Shown here one piece after another: positions 34,701 through 44,978 of a DNA stretch of 64,000 nucleotides (the first letter of the stretch is position 1; the number at the start of each line of letters is the position of its first letter). Source of the stretch: Acanthopleura granulata (taxonomy: Eukaryota; Mollusca; Polyplacophora; Chitonida; Chitonidae); NCBI GenBank assembly GCA_016165875.1, contig JABBOT010000023.1, forward strand, positions 1,922,001 through 1,986,000. Reading direction: 5' to 3'. Both the position numbers and the translations under genes were made by a program. The notes under the pieces were generated by a model, which was given only the letters and a program-made list of their open reading frames with translations, was not told the DNA's origin and did no database searches.

Positions 34701-37624
34701 GAAAACTACTTATTATACAGTGGGCTTTCAAGGTAGTAATGTTACTAATGTAGCAAGAATTAGTCATGGAACCATCTGCCATAGATCTATCCAGTAAAAC
34801 CGACGTCATGCCAGGTTACATACCGATGTAAACAAGATTATTTATTACGCTATGTAACTCATGAATTTCCTAGTTAGGGAAAATAGTATTTAAAACAAGG
34901 AAAAAAGAAAAGCTATTTGCACTTAAGTTAAGAACTGTGAGAAATAAGATGCAAACTAAGCTGAAACTGATCAAGGAACAGACAAGGGAGTCAACCATAT
35001 ACACCCTGATAAAATGTTCACGTTTGAAGATCACGTGTATCGAAGATGTGGTTGCATTACTCATTGCGAGCTTCTAAAGGCTTTGTATTTATTTTTCCAC
35101 TAAATAGATAGAGTTCTCTCAGTTTTAAACAAGGTGACACTATAGATATTTAAATATCTGAGTCCGACTGACGGTTTCAAGTCTTGTTAAAGTTTCTTTG
35201 TCTATCATCAGTGATGATGTATCGCTCAATGAGGACAATGTCTTTGTGTTGTATCTCATTTCTAAGATAGAAACCTACATAAACTTTAAACCTTTCACCT
35301 ACACTAAAGAGCAAGTTAACATTGATCTGTGTTATGCTTAGTGACATATAAGAAAGATTTCACTCGTTACAATTTTCTGGTCTGTATTTAGTAACTAGTA
35401 TTTTAGATACATACACATGTTCTCACAATGGAGCGCACTAAGAGTCACATCAGTGCTATACAGAGGGAAGCACGCAGGCCCCTCGAGTGTCTGAGGCTTG
35501 ACCGCACTTCTACAGATACACAAAAACGTCATATAAATATTAAAAAGCTTTCAAGGAGTTGTTCTTGTCAAATCCATAATTGTACAATTTACTGTATTTT
35601 TTAGTTTTTGAAGGACTTGCAATTTGCACGGCTCACCCATCTCTGGCCAAGGAACAAATGTGCAACATAAACTCATCTTTCTTTGTTAAACGCAAATCAG
35701 AAATAAGGTCAATAGTCTGAAAATCGGAGAGAAGCGATACAAAAAAACACAAATATGAACGTCCGCTGTTAATTGTCTGGGTATCATGGAGGGAATTGAT
35801 TTCTTAAATTATTAGTTATAACACAGTTATAACACCTGTTAACAAGTGCATGGATAAACCTTACCTGTTGACATGTGAATGCTTTAATAGGCAAAAGTTA
35901 ACACAGGCTTCATATTGGTAAGATATTCCTTGGGACAGAGTAAAACAAAGATGAAGCAAGGGCAAAAACATCGCTCAAAAAATCATCCGTTAAGTCCGTT
36001 ATTTGAGGGATGGTGGATGGCGTTTTAGTGAATCTAAGTGAGTAATCCATTTTAGATTACACATGAATTTGTTATGAGGAACAGAGTAATTCGTTACCAG
36101 GAATGGATTAATCTGTTAGAAAAGCGAAAATACAATCTGTCATCCTTTAAACAACGGACTTGAGGGAAGATTCTTTTGAGGGCACACATATACTGAGTGT
36201 ATGACCTCCAATCAAACACTGTCCGCAATTATTGATGCACAGTAACTTCGTGTATTTAAAGGTTACTGCCCAACAGCAACACACTACATCTGCTCTTCAC
36301 TTTCATAATGATTTGGATCATCATCAACTATAATGTTTTCGTTTACCCCGCTCGTGGCAGACACATAACTGATCAGGTCCGTTCAACTCCAGTTTCAGCG
36401 GGTATATACAACTGCTGGTTTATATCCTGGATTTTTCAGATGCCAGGTGAAGGGCGGTGGTTTTCTCTGCGGTCTGCATGTCAGTTTCCTTCTATATCCA
36501 AAAAACTAACCACCGCAATGCAAAGCTGTAAATATTCCTCAGTACGGCGTAAAACAACCTCTCAGACATGGTAATTTTTTTAAAAAAGGGGACCAGAACA
36601 TGACTTGAGGTGCCTACAGTGTATGCTCACTACTCACCTCTCATTCCCACAATGTATGTGGCATTCCAGCACCACTGTCTAACACCCTCTATATATTTTT
36701 GACTTCCGTTAGCTTATGAATAGGCTAAAGGTCAACAAGAATCGTAATCTCAAAACATCCTAAAAATTGGGTCCTTTAAATGAAAGAGTATGTGTACTTC
36801 TAACTGACAATTTTTTTTAATTTACACGACAATTATGGCTTCGTGTAAGTATATGTCGCAATTTCTTCCACTATGCAGTATTCATATACGGCGACTGATA
36901 TTATCAAATTAATTCCACTACCATCCTATGAATACTTAAATGATATTACATATTATATGAGCTTATGATTACATAACGTCGGCAAACAATGTAGTTGGAC
37001 GCATACACATGTAAACTACGGCTTCTAGTAAGTGCAGAGCAATACCTAGACCTTCCTTTTATTGCTCATGTAATTTAGTTTGGGTGAAAATATACATATG
37101 AATCACGAAAGATATTGTGTATAGGTGTATACAGTCGTTAAACACGCTCAAACCTGGCCACAAAACAACTTCAGTTCTCTACATACAACAATTAAAATAT
37201 GGCAGGCTCGTTTTGGAGTCATGCACACTGCATGATGACAGACTAAAGTAAATACTGAGTAGGAATATTTAGAAGGGAACTTTTTCAGATCGAGGTATAC
37301 GATAATGCATTTGATAGTGTTGATCGCAGATTATGACGTATATCGCTCTGCGCAACAGGTATAAATTCTTCTTAAAACTGAAACAAGTATATGAAAGCTA
37401 GCAGATACGATACCCCTGTTAAATCAACGTTCTTATTTGTGTATATATATGATTACAATACAGTATTTTGCTTTCTTTCAGTACATTGTATATGTATATT
37501 TAAATAGGGAGCTCACCAGTTCTCGCTTGAGAGCCTCGAGGGCCTGGTCAATCCTGACTTTAGCTGCATTGTACTCCTGCTTGTGAGGGCATCGAGGCCC
37601 CGGGACAATCTTAATTCCGCTCAT
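28472..37624 (-). CDS. LURAP1/LURAP1L-like leucine-rich adaptor protein (whole gene span, 3 coding exons, 220 aa)
   Basis: Joining (minus strand) 37624-37517, 29774-29537 and 28788-28472 gives 663 nt with phases 0 and 1 matching. The join creates a continuous coiled coil, IDQALEALKREL then KSMRDQDVALLKHLIKINE, corresponding to the conserved helix of vertebrate LURAP1 and LURAP1L (pattern L..xDV.L..QL..INE.I). Downstream, the second join makes SSVGSLED-YVGEYVDD, matching the conserved S(V/I)GS.LD segment, then a tail with ILRRNIVLWKRG and a C-terminal ATFV. LURAP1 also ends in a T-F-hydrophobic PDZ ligand. Length is close to the family (about 230-240 aa). Known role: LURAP1 (LRAP35a) bridges MRCK kinases and MYO18A to drive lamellar actomyosin flow and can activate NF-kB. 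The N-terminal motif of vertebrate members (LRD.E.K.GRK.P) is missing or on an unseen exon. Confidence 0.8.
28789..29536. other. Intron 2 of the LURAP1-like gene
   Basis: No repeat or exon recognised. GT donor is GAGG/GTAAAC and acceptor TTTTGCAG on the minus strand. Confidence 0.6.
29537..29774 (-). CDS. LURAP1-like exon 2 (coiled-coil core)
   Basis: After TCTAACAG the exon reads KSMRDQDVALLKHLIKINE, TIRKLARGRSNSRTNQRN, then VRQLSVPHDCRII and DDERLGSSVGSLE. The donor GAGG/GTAAAC leaves in phase 1. The basic region after the helix is specific to this protein. Confidence 0.8.
30028..30140 (-). repeat. SINE fragment, minus orientation
   Basis: Reversed tail TTTATTTATTTGATTGGTGT, then TTTTACGGCGTTCTCAAGAA, TGTATTGTGGTGGGACGAAA and GGGAAACCCACGAC. 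It lies in intron 1 of the LURAP1-like gene. Confidence 0.9.
30567..30626. repeat. 30-nt direct duplication
   Basis: Two adjacent copies of GCCTAATTATGTGCAGACTA plus TCTCAGCG; one base differs. Confidence 0.85.
30758..30872. repeat. ~58-nt direct duplication
   Basis: Two adjacent copies containing CCTGAA(T)GCAACAAAA, GGATAAAAGGGTACA-like sequence and TTTCAG.AAAATTACC. They abut the complete SINE that follows. Confidence 0.85.
30880..31125 (+). repeat. Complete tRNA-derived SINE (reference copy for this window)
   Basis: The head runs GGCCTCCGTGGCCAAGGGGG then TTAGAGCCCAAGC (A box region), and about 60 bases later AGAGTTCAAGTCCAGCTC (B box). The body is TGGCTTCCTCTCCGGCCGTA, CCCAGGCTCTGCCCGATTTC, CTCCCACCATAATGCTGGC, GTGAAATATTCTTGAGTACG and GCATAAAACAGCAATC. 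The tail is AAATAAATAAATA. All other AATAAATA-tailed fragments in the window align to parts of this copy. It should be mobilised by a LINE partner, which is not in the window. Confidence 0.9.
31764..32545. mobile_element. 0.78-kb foldback element with long terminal inverted repeats
   Basis: The left end (ATGAGGGGCCAAATT...) and right end (...AATTTGGCCCCTCAT) are reverse complements. Homology continues inward through ATCGATATCG-rich blocks, GGAAATAAAGATTCA against TGAATCTTTATTTCC, and GAAGCACAGTGAAGTCACAG against CTGTCACGTCACTGTGCTTC. Arms are about 240-350 nt around a short unique centre at about 32,005-32,115. No transposase is encoded. A target-site duplication is not obvious. It lies in intron 1 of the LURAP1-like gene. 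Confidence 0.85.
33140..33260. repeat. Short element with repeated AGGGTGT / ACACCCT words
   Basis: GAAAGGGTGTAAATTTACTA, AAAACACCCTCTTT, ACACCTCTTAAGGGTGTATT and AAAAGGGTGTTA follow each other in alternating orientation, forming small palindromes. A related ACACCC word pair recurs at 33,629 and 33,704. Probably a MITE remnant. Confidence 0.45.
36425..36568 (+). repeat. Degenerate SINE fragment
   Basis: GGTTTTCTCTGCGGTCTGCA, AACTAACCACCGCAATGCA, TAAATATTCCTCAGTACGGC and GTAAAACAACC follow the order of the SINE body, heavily diverged and without the AATAAATA tail. Confidence 0.6.
37517..37624 (-). CDS. LURAP1-like exon 1 (first coding exon)
   Basis: Encodes MSGIKIVPGPRCPHKQEYNA then AKVRIDQALEALKREL, ending at GAACTG/GTGAGC in phase 0. 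An in-frame TGA 27 bases upstream supports this ATG as the start if the exon is not spliced there (a CAACAG/GTGCC acceptor lies between). The last 18 residues begin the coiled coil completed by exon 2. Confidence 0.75.
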
Positions 37625-38544
37625 CCCTGAAGGCACCTGTTGCGTTCATGTGCTGCGTCCGTCAAGTAAGCGCCAGGAGCCGACGGAACATTCCACAACC
37701 TCGAGACGCTTCAACTGTCAAAACAAACTCTGTTTTAATTATACACCATTTTGTCAATATTTCTGCAAATTGTGTAGAGGTATAACCAACATCCTTTTCT
37801 TCAACATGGCCAACCCCTATATGTATCAGGGAGTTATCTCTTGTAGAGGATGTGGGTATCGAGGTTGATATCTGAGTGGAGGTTACAGAGCTGATGAGAT
37901 CTGTGTATTCTCAGTACCGAGCTCTCGTCAATACGACTCCACCAAGTATCCATGACCCTGTTGCGGTTTGCCCACATAAAGCTGATTGAGGACAATCTGT
38001 AATAGCCCTGTTTTGTTGACACGTATTCTATAAACCACAGCTCTCGACTGGCGCAGAAATATTGATAAAGCAAGTCATAATAGTTTGCTTCTAGGAAGTC
38101 AAATATTTGACGATGGCCTCCAAATCAACCCCGAAATTCTCCCGTCTTCAACACTGAGTCACACAAGCAAAAAAGCCCTTTCTTTCTGAATGCATCTAAG
38201 GAACGATGAACTTGTTGACTGTTTACCTTGCATGGCCCTCTCACGATACAGCCGCTCTGATACGTGTCACACAGACACCTGCAGATTTCACCGAACCGAC
38301 AGCCCCACTTCGTGTGAAGAAAGACTTCACACGAAGCCTTGGATTGCCTCTCTCACCGCACTGTCAATGCACTCAATGATTTTATCGGACTTTTAACGGG
38401 GTGGAACAAATCCAAAGAAATGTTATGATTCTTTATTCAGATCTTTCAGACACTTCAGTAAATATCTTTTAACTTGGATGGAAGCATTGAATATGAGGTC
38501 TGGTATTGAGACTGAGAAATCAAAGCACCAAACAAGATTAAAGG

Positions 38545-38640
38545 GCGTGCGACGGACTCGAACCCCTGTGGCCGATTGTGAAAGACTACGATATCCATGT
38601 ACAATATACAGGCCAACAAAGCCCCGTCTCGCCCAGATTA
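38545..38640 (-). repeat. tRNA-like (SINE head) remnant
   Basis: On the minus strand GGGGTTCGAGTCCGTCGCA is a good RNA polymerase III B box, with TTGTTGGCCTG upstream as a poor A box. No cloverleaf closes, so it is not called a tRNA gene. Confidence 0.35.
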
Positions 38641-38734
38641 GTAGGAAAGCTTCATTTAAACATTCCTCAAGTTGATTAAAACGTGGCATTTAAAGTCATT
38701 CTGGAGTATGTCCCATTCATACTATACAGCGATC

Positions 38735-38862
38735 ATAGTCATGGATTTCTTCCAGTCTCTGCCCCGTTTCTCCCACCATAATACTGTCCGCCGATGTATG
38801 AGTGAGATATTTTTGAGTACGGCGTAAAACATCAATCAATTAAATAAATAAATAAATAGCGA
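38735..38862 (+). repeat. SINE 3' fragment
   Basis: CCAGTCTCTGCCCCGTTTCT, CCCACCATAATACTGTCCGC, GAGATATTTTTGAGTACGGC, GTAAAACATCAATCAATT and an AAATAAATAAATAAAT tail. Confidence 0.9.
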
Positions 38863-41013
38863 TCAGTTGCATGGGTGGAGTGTCGAGTGTGCGCCATCGC
38901 TTATATATTGTCAGATGACTGACCCACACATTTTTGGGTAGCCAAGTAATCACATGGCCTTTCTACTACGTTGTAGCAAGGGAACAAGTCAGATATGTAG
39001 GCGTATGTCAAATGGGAAGGAGAGTGATCTACAGAGCGCCGTTCACGGCTTCATTAGTGTAACCATGGCCTGGAACAAATTGCAGGCAGGGAGTATATCT
39101 GTTCTGTATCCTGTTGATGTTGAATAGCCTTGGATTAGAAATTATATAGTACATGTAATTAGCATTTTGATTTGCATTTCTCTTTAAAAATACTGGCTAC
39201 GTCTGTCTGTTATCATTATATAATACAGGCGATTGCTTCTCGTTTACAAGCTTTATGCACACATTCCTTCGTCCGAATTACTGTTATTTAATACACCTGT
39301 TGAGCTTTGCAACACCACACGGGTTTATACTCATTTGGTATATGAGTGAAATGAGATTTGATTTGTGAGTATCATAACTTTCCCAGGTCTCGCGGAATTT
39401 GTGGTGAACGAGGATTTAGCTGGATATACGCAGCTTCCAGTTCTTGTTGATATTTTTCGAAAATGCTATTGTCTGAACGTGAATAAATAAGGAACACTAC
39501 AGTGAAACACTTCACTGATTCTGATAATGATGAGACAAAAACAGTGAGGGCATTGTCCACGTTAATCTGGTGGCGGTAATTCCGAAATTTGGATCCAAAT
39601 TTGTCAGTCTGATTCTTCACATTCAAATGATTAAAATCACAAATGACCGTGTTATTCGTCGGATATTTCAGTATTACATATATATAAAGTGTTTATATGA
39701 TTGATGCATGATACCGAATATTAATAGCTGTGGTACATACATATATCGATTTTTATATTGTTATCTGGTAACAGTTGTCTATATTCCCGGCAGATGTTCT
39801 CTATCGGTCCCCTGCTGCTTTCTCTGAACATTTACCATAACTTTATTGTTATATTAGAGTCCAATGTCTCATCAGCAGGACTGACCACAGTATAGTGACC
39901 ACATAAATACAGTGATATTGATAGTATCGTCTCACCGACAATTCGAGATTATTATGACATCACATCCTATAATAGCATTTGGCTCCCTTATTTAGTTTCT
40001 ATCGATGCTCGACTTATTGGAACTCCTTGGCCAGTCCCACAATGGCGAATTTGTAGCGAACCAGCGCTATATTCTATACTGTTCCTGGAGAAAATAGCTT
40101 TGTGGTTCCAGTTGTGATATCTTTCAGTTCGTTCTTGTATTGTACAGCTTTAAGCATCATGCCGTTTCTCTCCATTCGCGAACGCGCTGCGAGATTTTGA
40201 AATGTTTAAAAGTCTCGTTGCGACTAAAACAATTCACTCACACTCGCACCTTGTCGTTCTGCATTATCGTGTAATTCTTCCTCTTCTTTGTAAGTATTCG
40301 TAACTCTTACCGCTTGGTTAAGATAGCCATCTTCTGGTGTGGAGCTGGTTCAATATCGGCCACGATCTGGATGGAAGACACAGAGCTTTGGTGCAACCAC
40401 CTGACTCGATTACGGTTCTTGCCAGTTTGTCGGCCTATACTAGTTAGTTACGCTTCCGTTCTCCCTCCATCTGTTCCGCTGCATTTCGCAACACGTTGTC
40501 ATTTCTACCTCTTCTCCTCCTTCGTGTTACATCTAGTTCTTGCTGCGTGAAGTTTATCTTACTACATTGCTCAATCAAGATTGACCTGTTTGATTCTGTC
40601 TTCAACTAGACCTGGCAAGCCCGGTGACATTTTTCGAAATTACACGATGCTAGCTGTGGAACTGATTTACTCTCGTTGCGTGTGTATTGAGTATGACAGC
40701 CTTTAAAAAGTAACTCGATCCAAATCACCACCCCTTCCCGAAAACGGTAGCAAACGTTATACGTTATATAAGCCTATGCTACATGTATTTACATTTCAGC
40801 CTGATTGAAATCAGTAAGTGTAACTTGCTTCTGTTTCAGTTGTGATGTTACACAGAGCGTGTTCTTTGTGATTCATTGCATTCAGATTGAGTCAAATTAA
40901 AACTCTGGTTGGGACCGAATTGTCTAGCACGTAAACAAGGATGTCTGTATTCAAAACAACGTAGTGTTGAGATAGGACCATTTACTTACGCATACATGAA
41001 CATTCAAGCGGTA

Positions 41014-41053
41014 AATAAAAAAAAAAAAAAGAAAAAAAAAAGAAAAAAAAAAA
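41014..41053. repeat. A-rich simple repeat
   Basis: Forty bases of A interrupted by two single Gs. Confidence 0.95.
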
Positions 41054-41685
41054 CACAACACTACACTTTTGTCCCACTTTTAAACGGATTCACGAACAAT
41101 TAACAATACATCACTCTACAGGTGAAATGCACTAAAATATCAAGAGTGGACAGAACATTTACACACACGGTGGGCTCACCCATGCTGCGCCTTCTCACTG
41201 AGTATTGTAGTTACGTGACTTCATACATCTGCGCTACATGTACTTCTACATTATAACACAATCGCGATTACAAAAACGCCTCGGAGCCGTCTCTTTACGT
41301 GACAGCCTCTGTGTCTGTAACAAATCATAGAAGTCTAGTGCCTTATGCATGGAACCGCTTTACAATGGAGTTATGACTTTATAAGGTTTCTTGCTGAATT
41401 AAAAAGTTATACTCTTGTGTACATAGACACTCACACTGATGTCACAGATTGGCCATGAAAGCCTGCGTCTCAGCTCTTATAAGCTGATCTCACACTAACT
41501 TGTCTTCTTGATAGAAGTGGCTTCCTGCTAAAGTGAGGTCTGACCTTAAAATCTGCAGTTTGTAAAATTTTGCAGAATTTGTAAAATTAAATTAAAAGGA
41601 AAAAGGAAATTAAGTTTGTACATTTGGATTTTCAAGATAAACAAGACAGCAGCAAAGCAGGGATGTTGTTTAAACATTGACAGGT

Positions 41686-41691
41686 TTTATT
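41686..41691 (-). terminator. Candidate polyadenylation signal for INSC
   Basis: On the minus strand AATAAA is followed within 30-60 bases by a T/GT-rich stretch (reverse of 41,630-41,665), the usual layout of a cleavage site. It would give INSC a 3'UTR of about 3.2 kb. The region 41.7-44.8 kb has no exons of its own, which fits, but nearer signals may be used. Confidence 0.35.
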
Positions 41692-43139
41692 GCATGTAAG
41701 AGATTACAGCCCTTGGACGGAAACGTGCTGTAAATAGCTTACTTCAACACTGTTACAAAAATCTGTCCATATGCGGATATATCATAAATACAGCTGTATT
41801 ATAAATACTGTTGCACAATAAATACTGGAAATAATATATAAATATGGACAAAGATAAAAGTGATCTAAATCACAAATGTTATGAGAATCCAGCTTGCCTG
41901 TAGGTCACAAATTACAAAATCTGCTAAAGAAATAAGTGATATTGCTTTGAAAACAAAAAGTTTGCAAGGACAGGCCATTCAACATGTACCCTGTAATTTT
42001 CAGTTTTCCAAAACAAACCTCAGTAGATAAACCAGGGAGAAACTCCCATCAGCAACTGTAATGATGAGACACTGCAACCCATGTAAATATAAGCACCATT
42101 TCAAAAAGATGTCTTTATAATAAAGCTATGTTACAAATTGCAATTTCACCACAAAATAAAACAGTTAGTACTGCATGCTGTCGAAATAATATATTAAGCA
42201 ATATACAAAAAAAGCATTGCAATTTCTCATTTTTTTCTCCCAAACGCTCTGAAACAAGGAAAAGTCAACAACATCCAACAACTGACATCTGGTGGCAGTC
42301 ACAACAGATTAATCACAGCTACAAACTTTACAACCTGCATTTACGCAGAATATTTTATCCCATTTTTTAAGGAAAAATCATTTAGACTGAAACTCTCTCT
42401 AATTAAAAATGATAAAAGTTTTCCAAGAATATGGTTTATTGATACATTTCATAGATTCCCTCCTCACCAGTTGAGGAGTATTGTGGGGTGGCTTTCATGT
42501 AGCAGGCATTGCTCTATTTAACTTCTACTGCTAATTCACATAACTCTCCGTATTCCTTTACACATCATATCTCACAGCTCAATGGTGGTATAAAATTACA
42601 CCATACTAAATCATTCTTCAGATTCAGGTTTTGTCAGCTTTTGTAAAATGTTAAACACACAAATTCAAATCATGAGATCTCTAACTGGTTTCTTTAAGGC
42701 CTGATATGTCCACAGCATCAAATTGGCACACAGAGACTGTTCCAGTATTTATTTCATACACTTCCTTTGCTAGACACTTGAAAGTACAAACCAATGTACA
42801 TGAATACTCATGTCAAGCAGCAGTAAAAATACCATAATGAGACATGAGTGTTTTGGGAAATTCTCAAATTATACATAATGCATCAACAAAATTCATATCG
42901 AAAGGTCTGACTAAAAGCACAATACATACTTGTGTACACAGATAAAAAATTGTGTTGGAAAGTTACAATATATATGTGTGAGATAAAAACCATGGTGTAA
43001 GACAGCTTATACTATCTACTGAGTTCTCATACCACATAGGTTAACTGTTTTTTTTTTTCAGTGTGTGCCATTTATTCACTGCCCACAATGGGATTGAAAA
43101 AGAAACTTATTTAAAACTGTCGTCAAAATTATGACAGTT

Positions 43140-43560
43140 TTCCAAAAAATTGTAAAGCAATCCAACAACACTTAAAACATCTGTCTAATTAAGCTATGCC
43201 AGAGGTGTAAAACTGGGCACAGAAGTCAAGCAAACTTTAAAACACCTGTCCAACAAGCCATATCCAAGATAGCAGAGCCAAGCTGGGCACAGTAGTCAAG
43301 CAAAGCTTAAAACGATTGTCCACTAACCCATATTGCCAGAGCAGAGATGGGCAGAGAGATCAAGCAAAGCTTAAAACATCTGTCCAACAAGCAACATTCG
43401 CAGTGCAGAGCTGGGCACAGAAGTCAAGCAATCCTTAGAACATTTGTTCAGCAAGCCACATTTGCAGAGGAGAGCTGGGTACAGAAGTCAAGCAATCCTT
43501 CAACATTTGTCCACCATACCACATTAGCAAAACACAGCAGAGGAGAGCAATCCAGACACA
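43140..43560. repeat. ~60-nt tandem repeat, six to seven diverged copies
   Basis: Units carry GGGCACAGAAGTCAAGCAA, a CTTAAAACATCTGTCCAACA-like block and AAGCCATAT..CAGAGC. Spacing is 57-64 nt. Confidence 0.85.
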
Positions 43561-44104
43561 ATGAGATACTTGTGCATGCACAAACATTGTTGTAGTCCCC
43601 ACTTGGTTAATATCTTACACCACTTTGTTATTATGTAATCTTACAAACTTTTCTCTCACTATTAACTTTTGAAATCTCACAGCATACAACTAAATGCTGA
43701 CAAGGAATGACTAAAATAAAGTTAAACAAATAGAAGAATTAAACTTTCATTTCAATCTGACATGTCTGACGCACAACAGTCGATATCTGTGAACTGTTAA
43801 CTACTATCAACAGAATGTGTCAGTAACAACCACAATCAATGTCACAACCATAACCACAACCTGCTGTTTTATATACATTCTGTATCCTGTATCCTTCGTG
43901 TTAAGGTGTTCTGTTGACAACTTTAATAATGATCCGTGTTGGTGAACGAATATGAAATGAATATGGCTCTACAATAATTAGTCTTTATATCTTGATAAAA
44001 TTTAGGATACGTTAATGGTATAAAATGTTTTGTAAACATTTGGTTTGAGTAAATGTCTCTATTTTCATAGTCATACATTTCTTACACATTTGACAAAATC
44101 CATG

Positions 44105-44256
44105 CTAAATGCCAGTGCTGTCTGTCAAGTACCTGACAACGTATGGTGGTTTCCTTGAGCACTCTGGTTTCCTCCAAGTACCTACAATCCTGACCACCAT
44201 TAGACAAGGAATATTTCTTGAGTAGGGCTTTGAAGACTATCAAATAAATAAATATT
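44105..44256 (+). repeat. Diverged SINE
   Basis: GTATGGTGGTTTCCTTGAGC, ACTCTGGTTTCCTCC, GACCACCATTAGACAAGGAA, TATTTCTTGAGTAGGGC and ATCAAATAAATAAATA keep the family order with many substitutions. Confidence 0.75.
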
Positions 44257-44554
44257 GCCGTTCCTTACAAGTACATGTAAATACAAATGAATACCATTTC
44301 AAAGACAATTCTGACAATTCAATTCATGTGAAATACTTTGATATCGCAGGAAGATATGCGTACTTGAGTACAAGGCACATCAGACAAAATTGCTGCATCA
44401 GTCTTTTGTTTATGATATTCACCCTTCATATACAGTTACTAAAGATGGTAGAACATATCTCTTTGCCAAAAACATGAGCCTACATCCAGGATGAATTGCA
44501 CTCTGAAATGCTGAAATAAATTTAACTAACAGCTAAACTCCTTCTATCTTTGGC

Positions 44555-44849
44555 AGAAAGTCTGGCCTGCTGACGTCCATGCTTGACAGGGGCCAAATGA
44601 TTCAGAAAGTCTGGCCTGCTGACGTCCATGCTTGACAGGGGCCAAATGATTCAGAAAGTCTGACCTGCTGACGTCCATGCTTGACAGGGGCCAAATGATT
44701 CAGAAAGTCTGGCCTGCTGACGTTCACGCTTGACAGGGGCCAAATGATTCAGAAAGTCTGGCCTGCTGACGTCCATGCTTGACCGGGGCCAAATGATTCA
44801 GAAAGTCTGGCCTGCTGACGTCCACGCTTGACAGGGGCCAAATGATTCA
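44555..44849. repeat. 49-nt minisatellite abutting the INSC stop codon
   Basis: Six near-identical units of AGAAAGTCTGGCCTGCTGAC plus GTCCATGCTTGACAGGGGCC plus AAATGATTC. The array starts exactly at the TGA of INSC: on the minus strand the coding end ...TTCGTCTGA runs straight into AATCATTTGGCC, and each later unit repeats a CTTTCTGA-AATCATT-type junction. Confidence 0.95.
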
Positions 44850-44978
44850 GACGAAGTTTTCATCTCTGTGTGTACATATGAGGAAGGAGTCCATAAGTCG
44901 AGGCTGTACTAATTGTTGTACATCAATTAAGGACATGTCTCCTATGCCACAGAGAGAGCAGATTTTACGAAGGGCCGC
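44847..44978 (-). CDS. INSC exon 12 (C-terminus and stop)
   Basis: Acceptor TTGACAG, phase 0. Encodes AALRKICSLCGIGDMSLIDV, QQLVQPRLMDSFLICTHRD, ENFV, stop. The QQLVQPRL.DSFL.C motif is the INSC signature end. Confidence 0.95.
   Translation of the reverse strand, partial: AALRKICSLCGIGDMSLIDVQQLVQPRLMDSFLICTHRDENFV

Larger units (their letters stand above)
37625..41664. other. Intergenic region between the LURAP1-like gene and INSC
   Basis: Contains SINE pieces and a poly-A-rich tract but no supported exon. A peptide on the minus strand around 39,376-39,470 (IFEKYQQELEAAYIQLN, then a stop) is helix-like and follows TTCAG, but I cannot link it to either gene. The promoter of the LURAP1-like gene should lie here and was not identified. 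Confidence 0.4.
41692..44554 (-). other. Probable INSC 3'UTR or downstream flank
   Basis: AT-rich with no coding potential, lying directly after the INSC stop. It contains a tandem repeat at 43,140-43,560 and an old SINE at 44,105-44,255. Confidence 0.4.
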
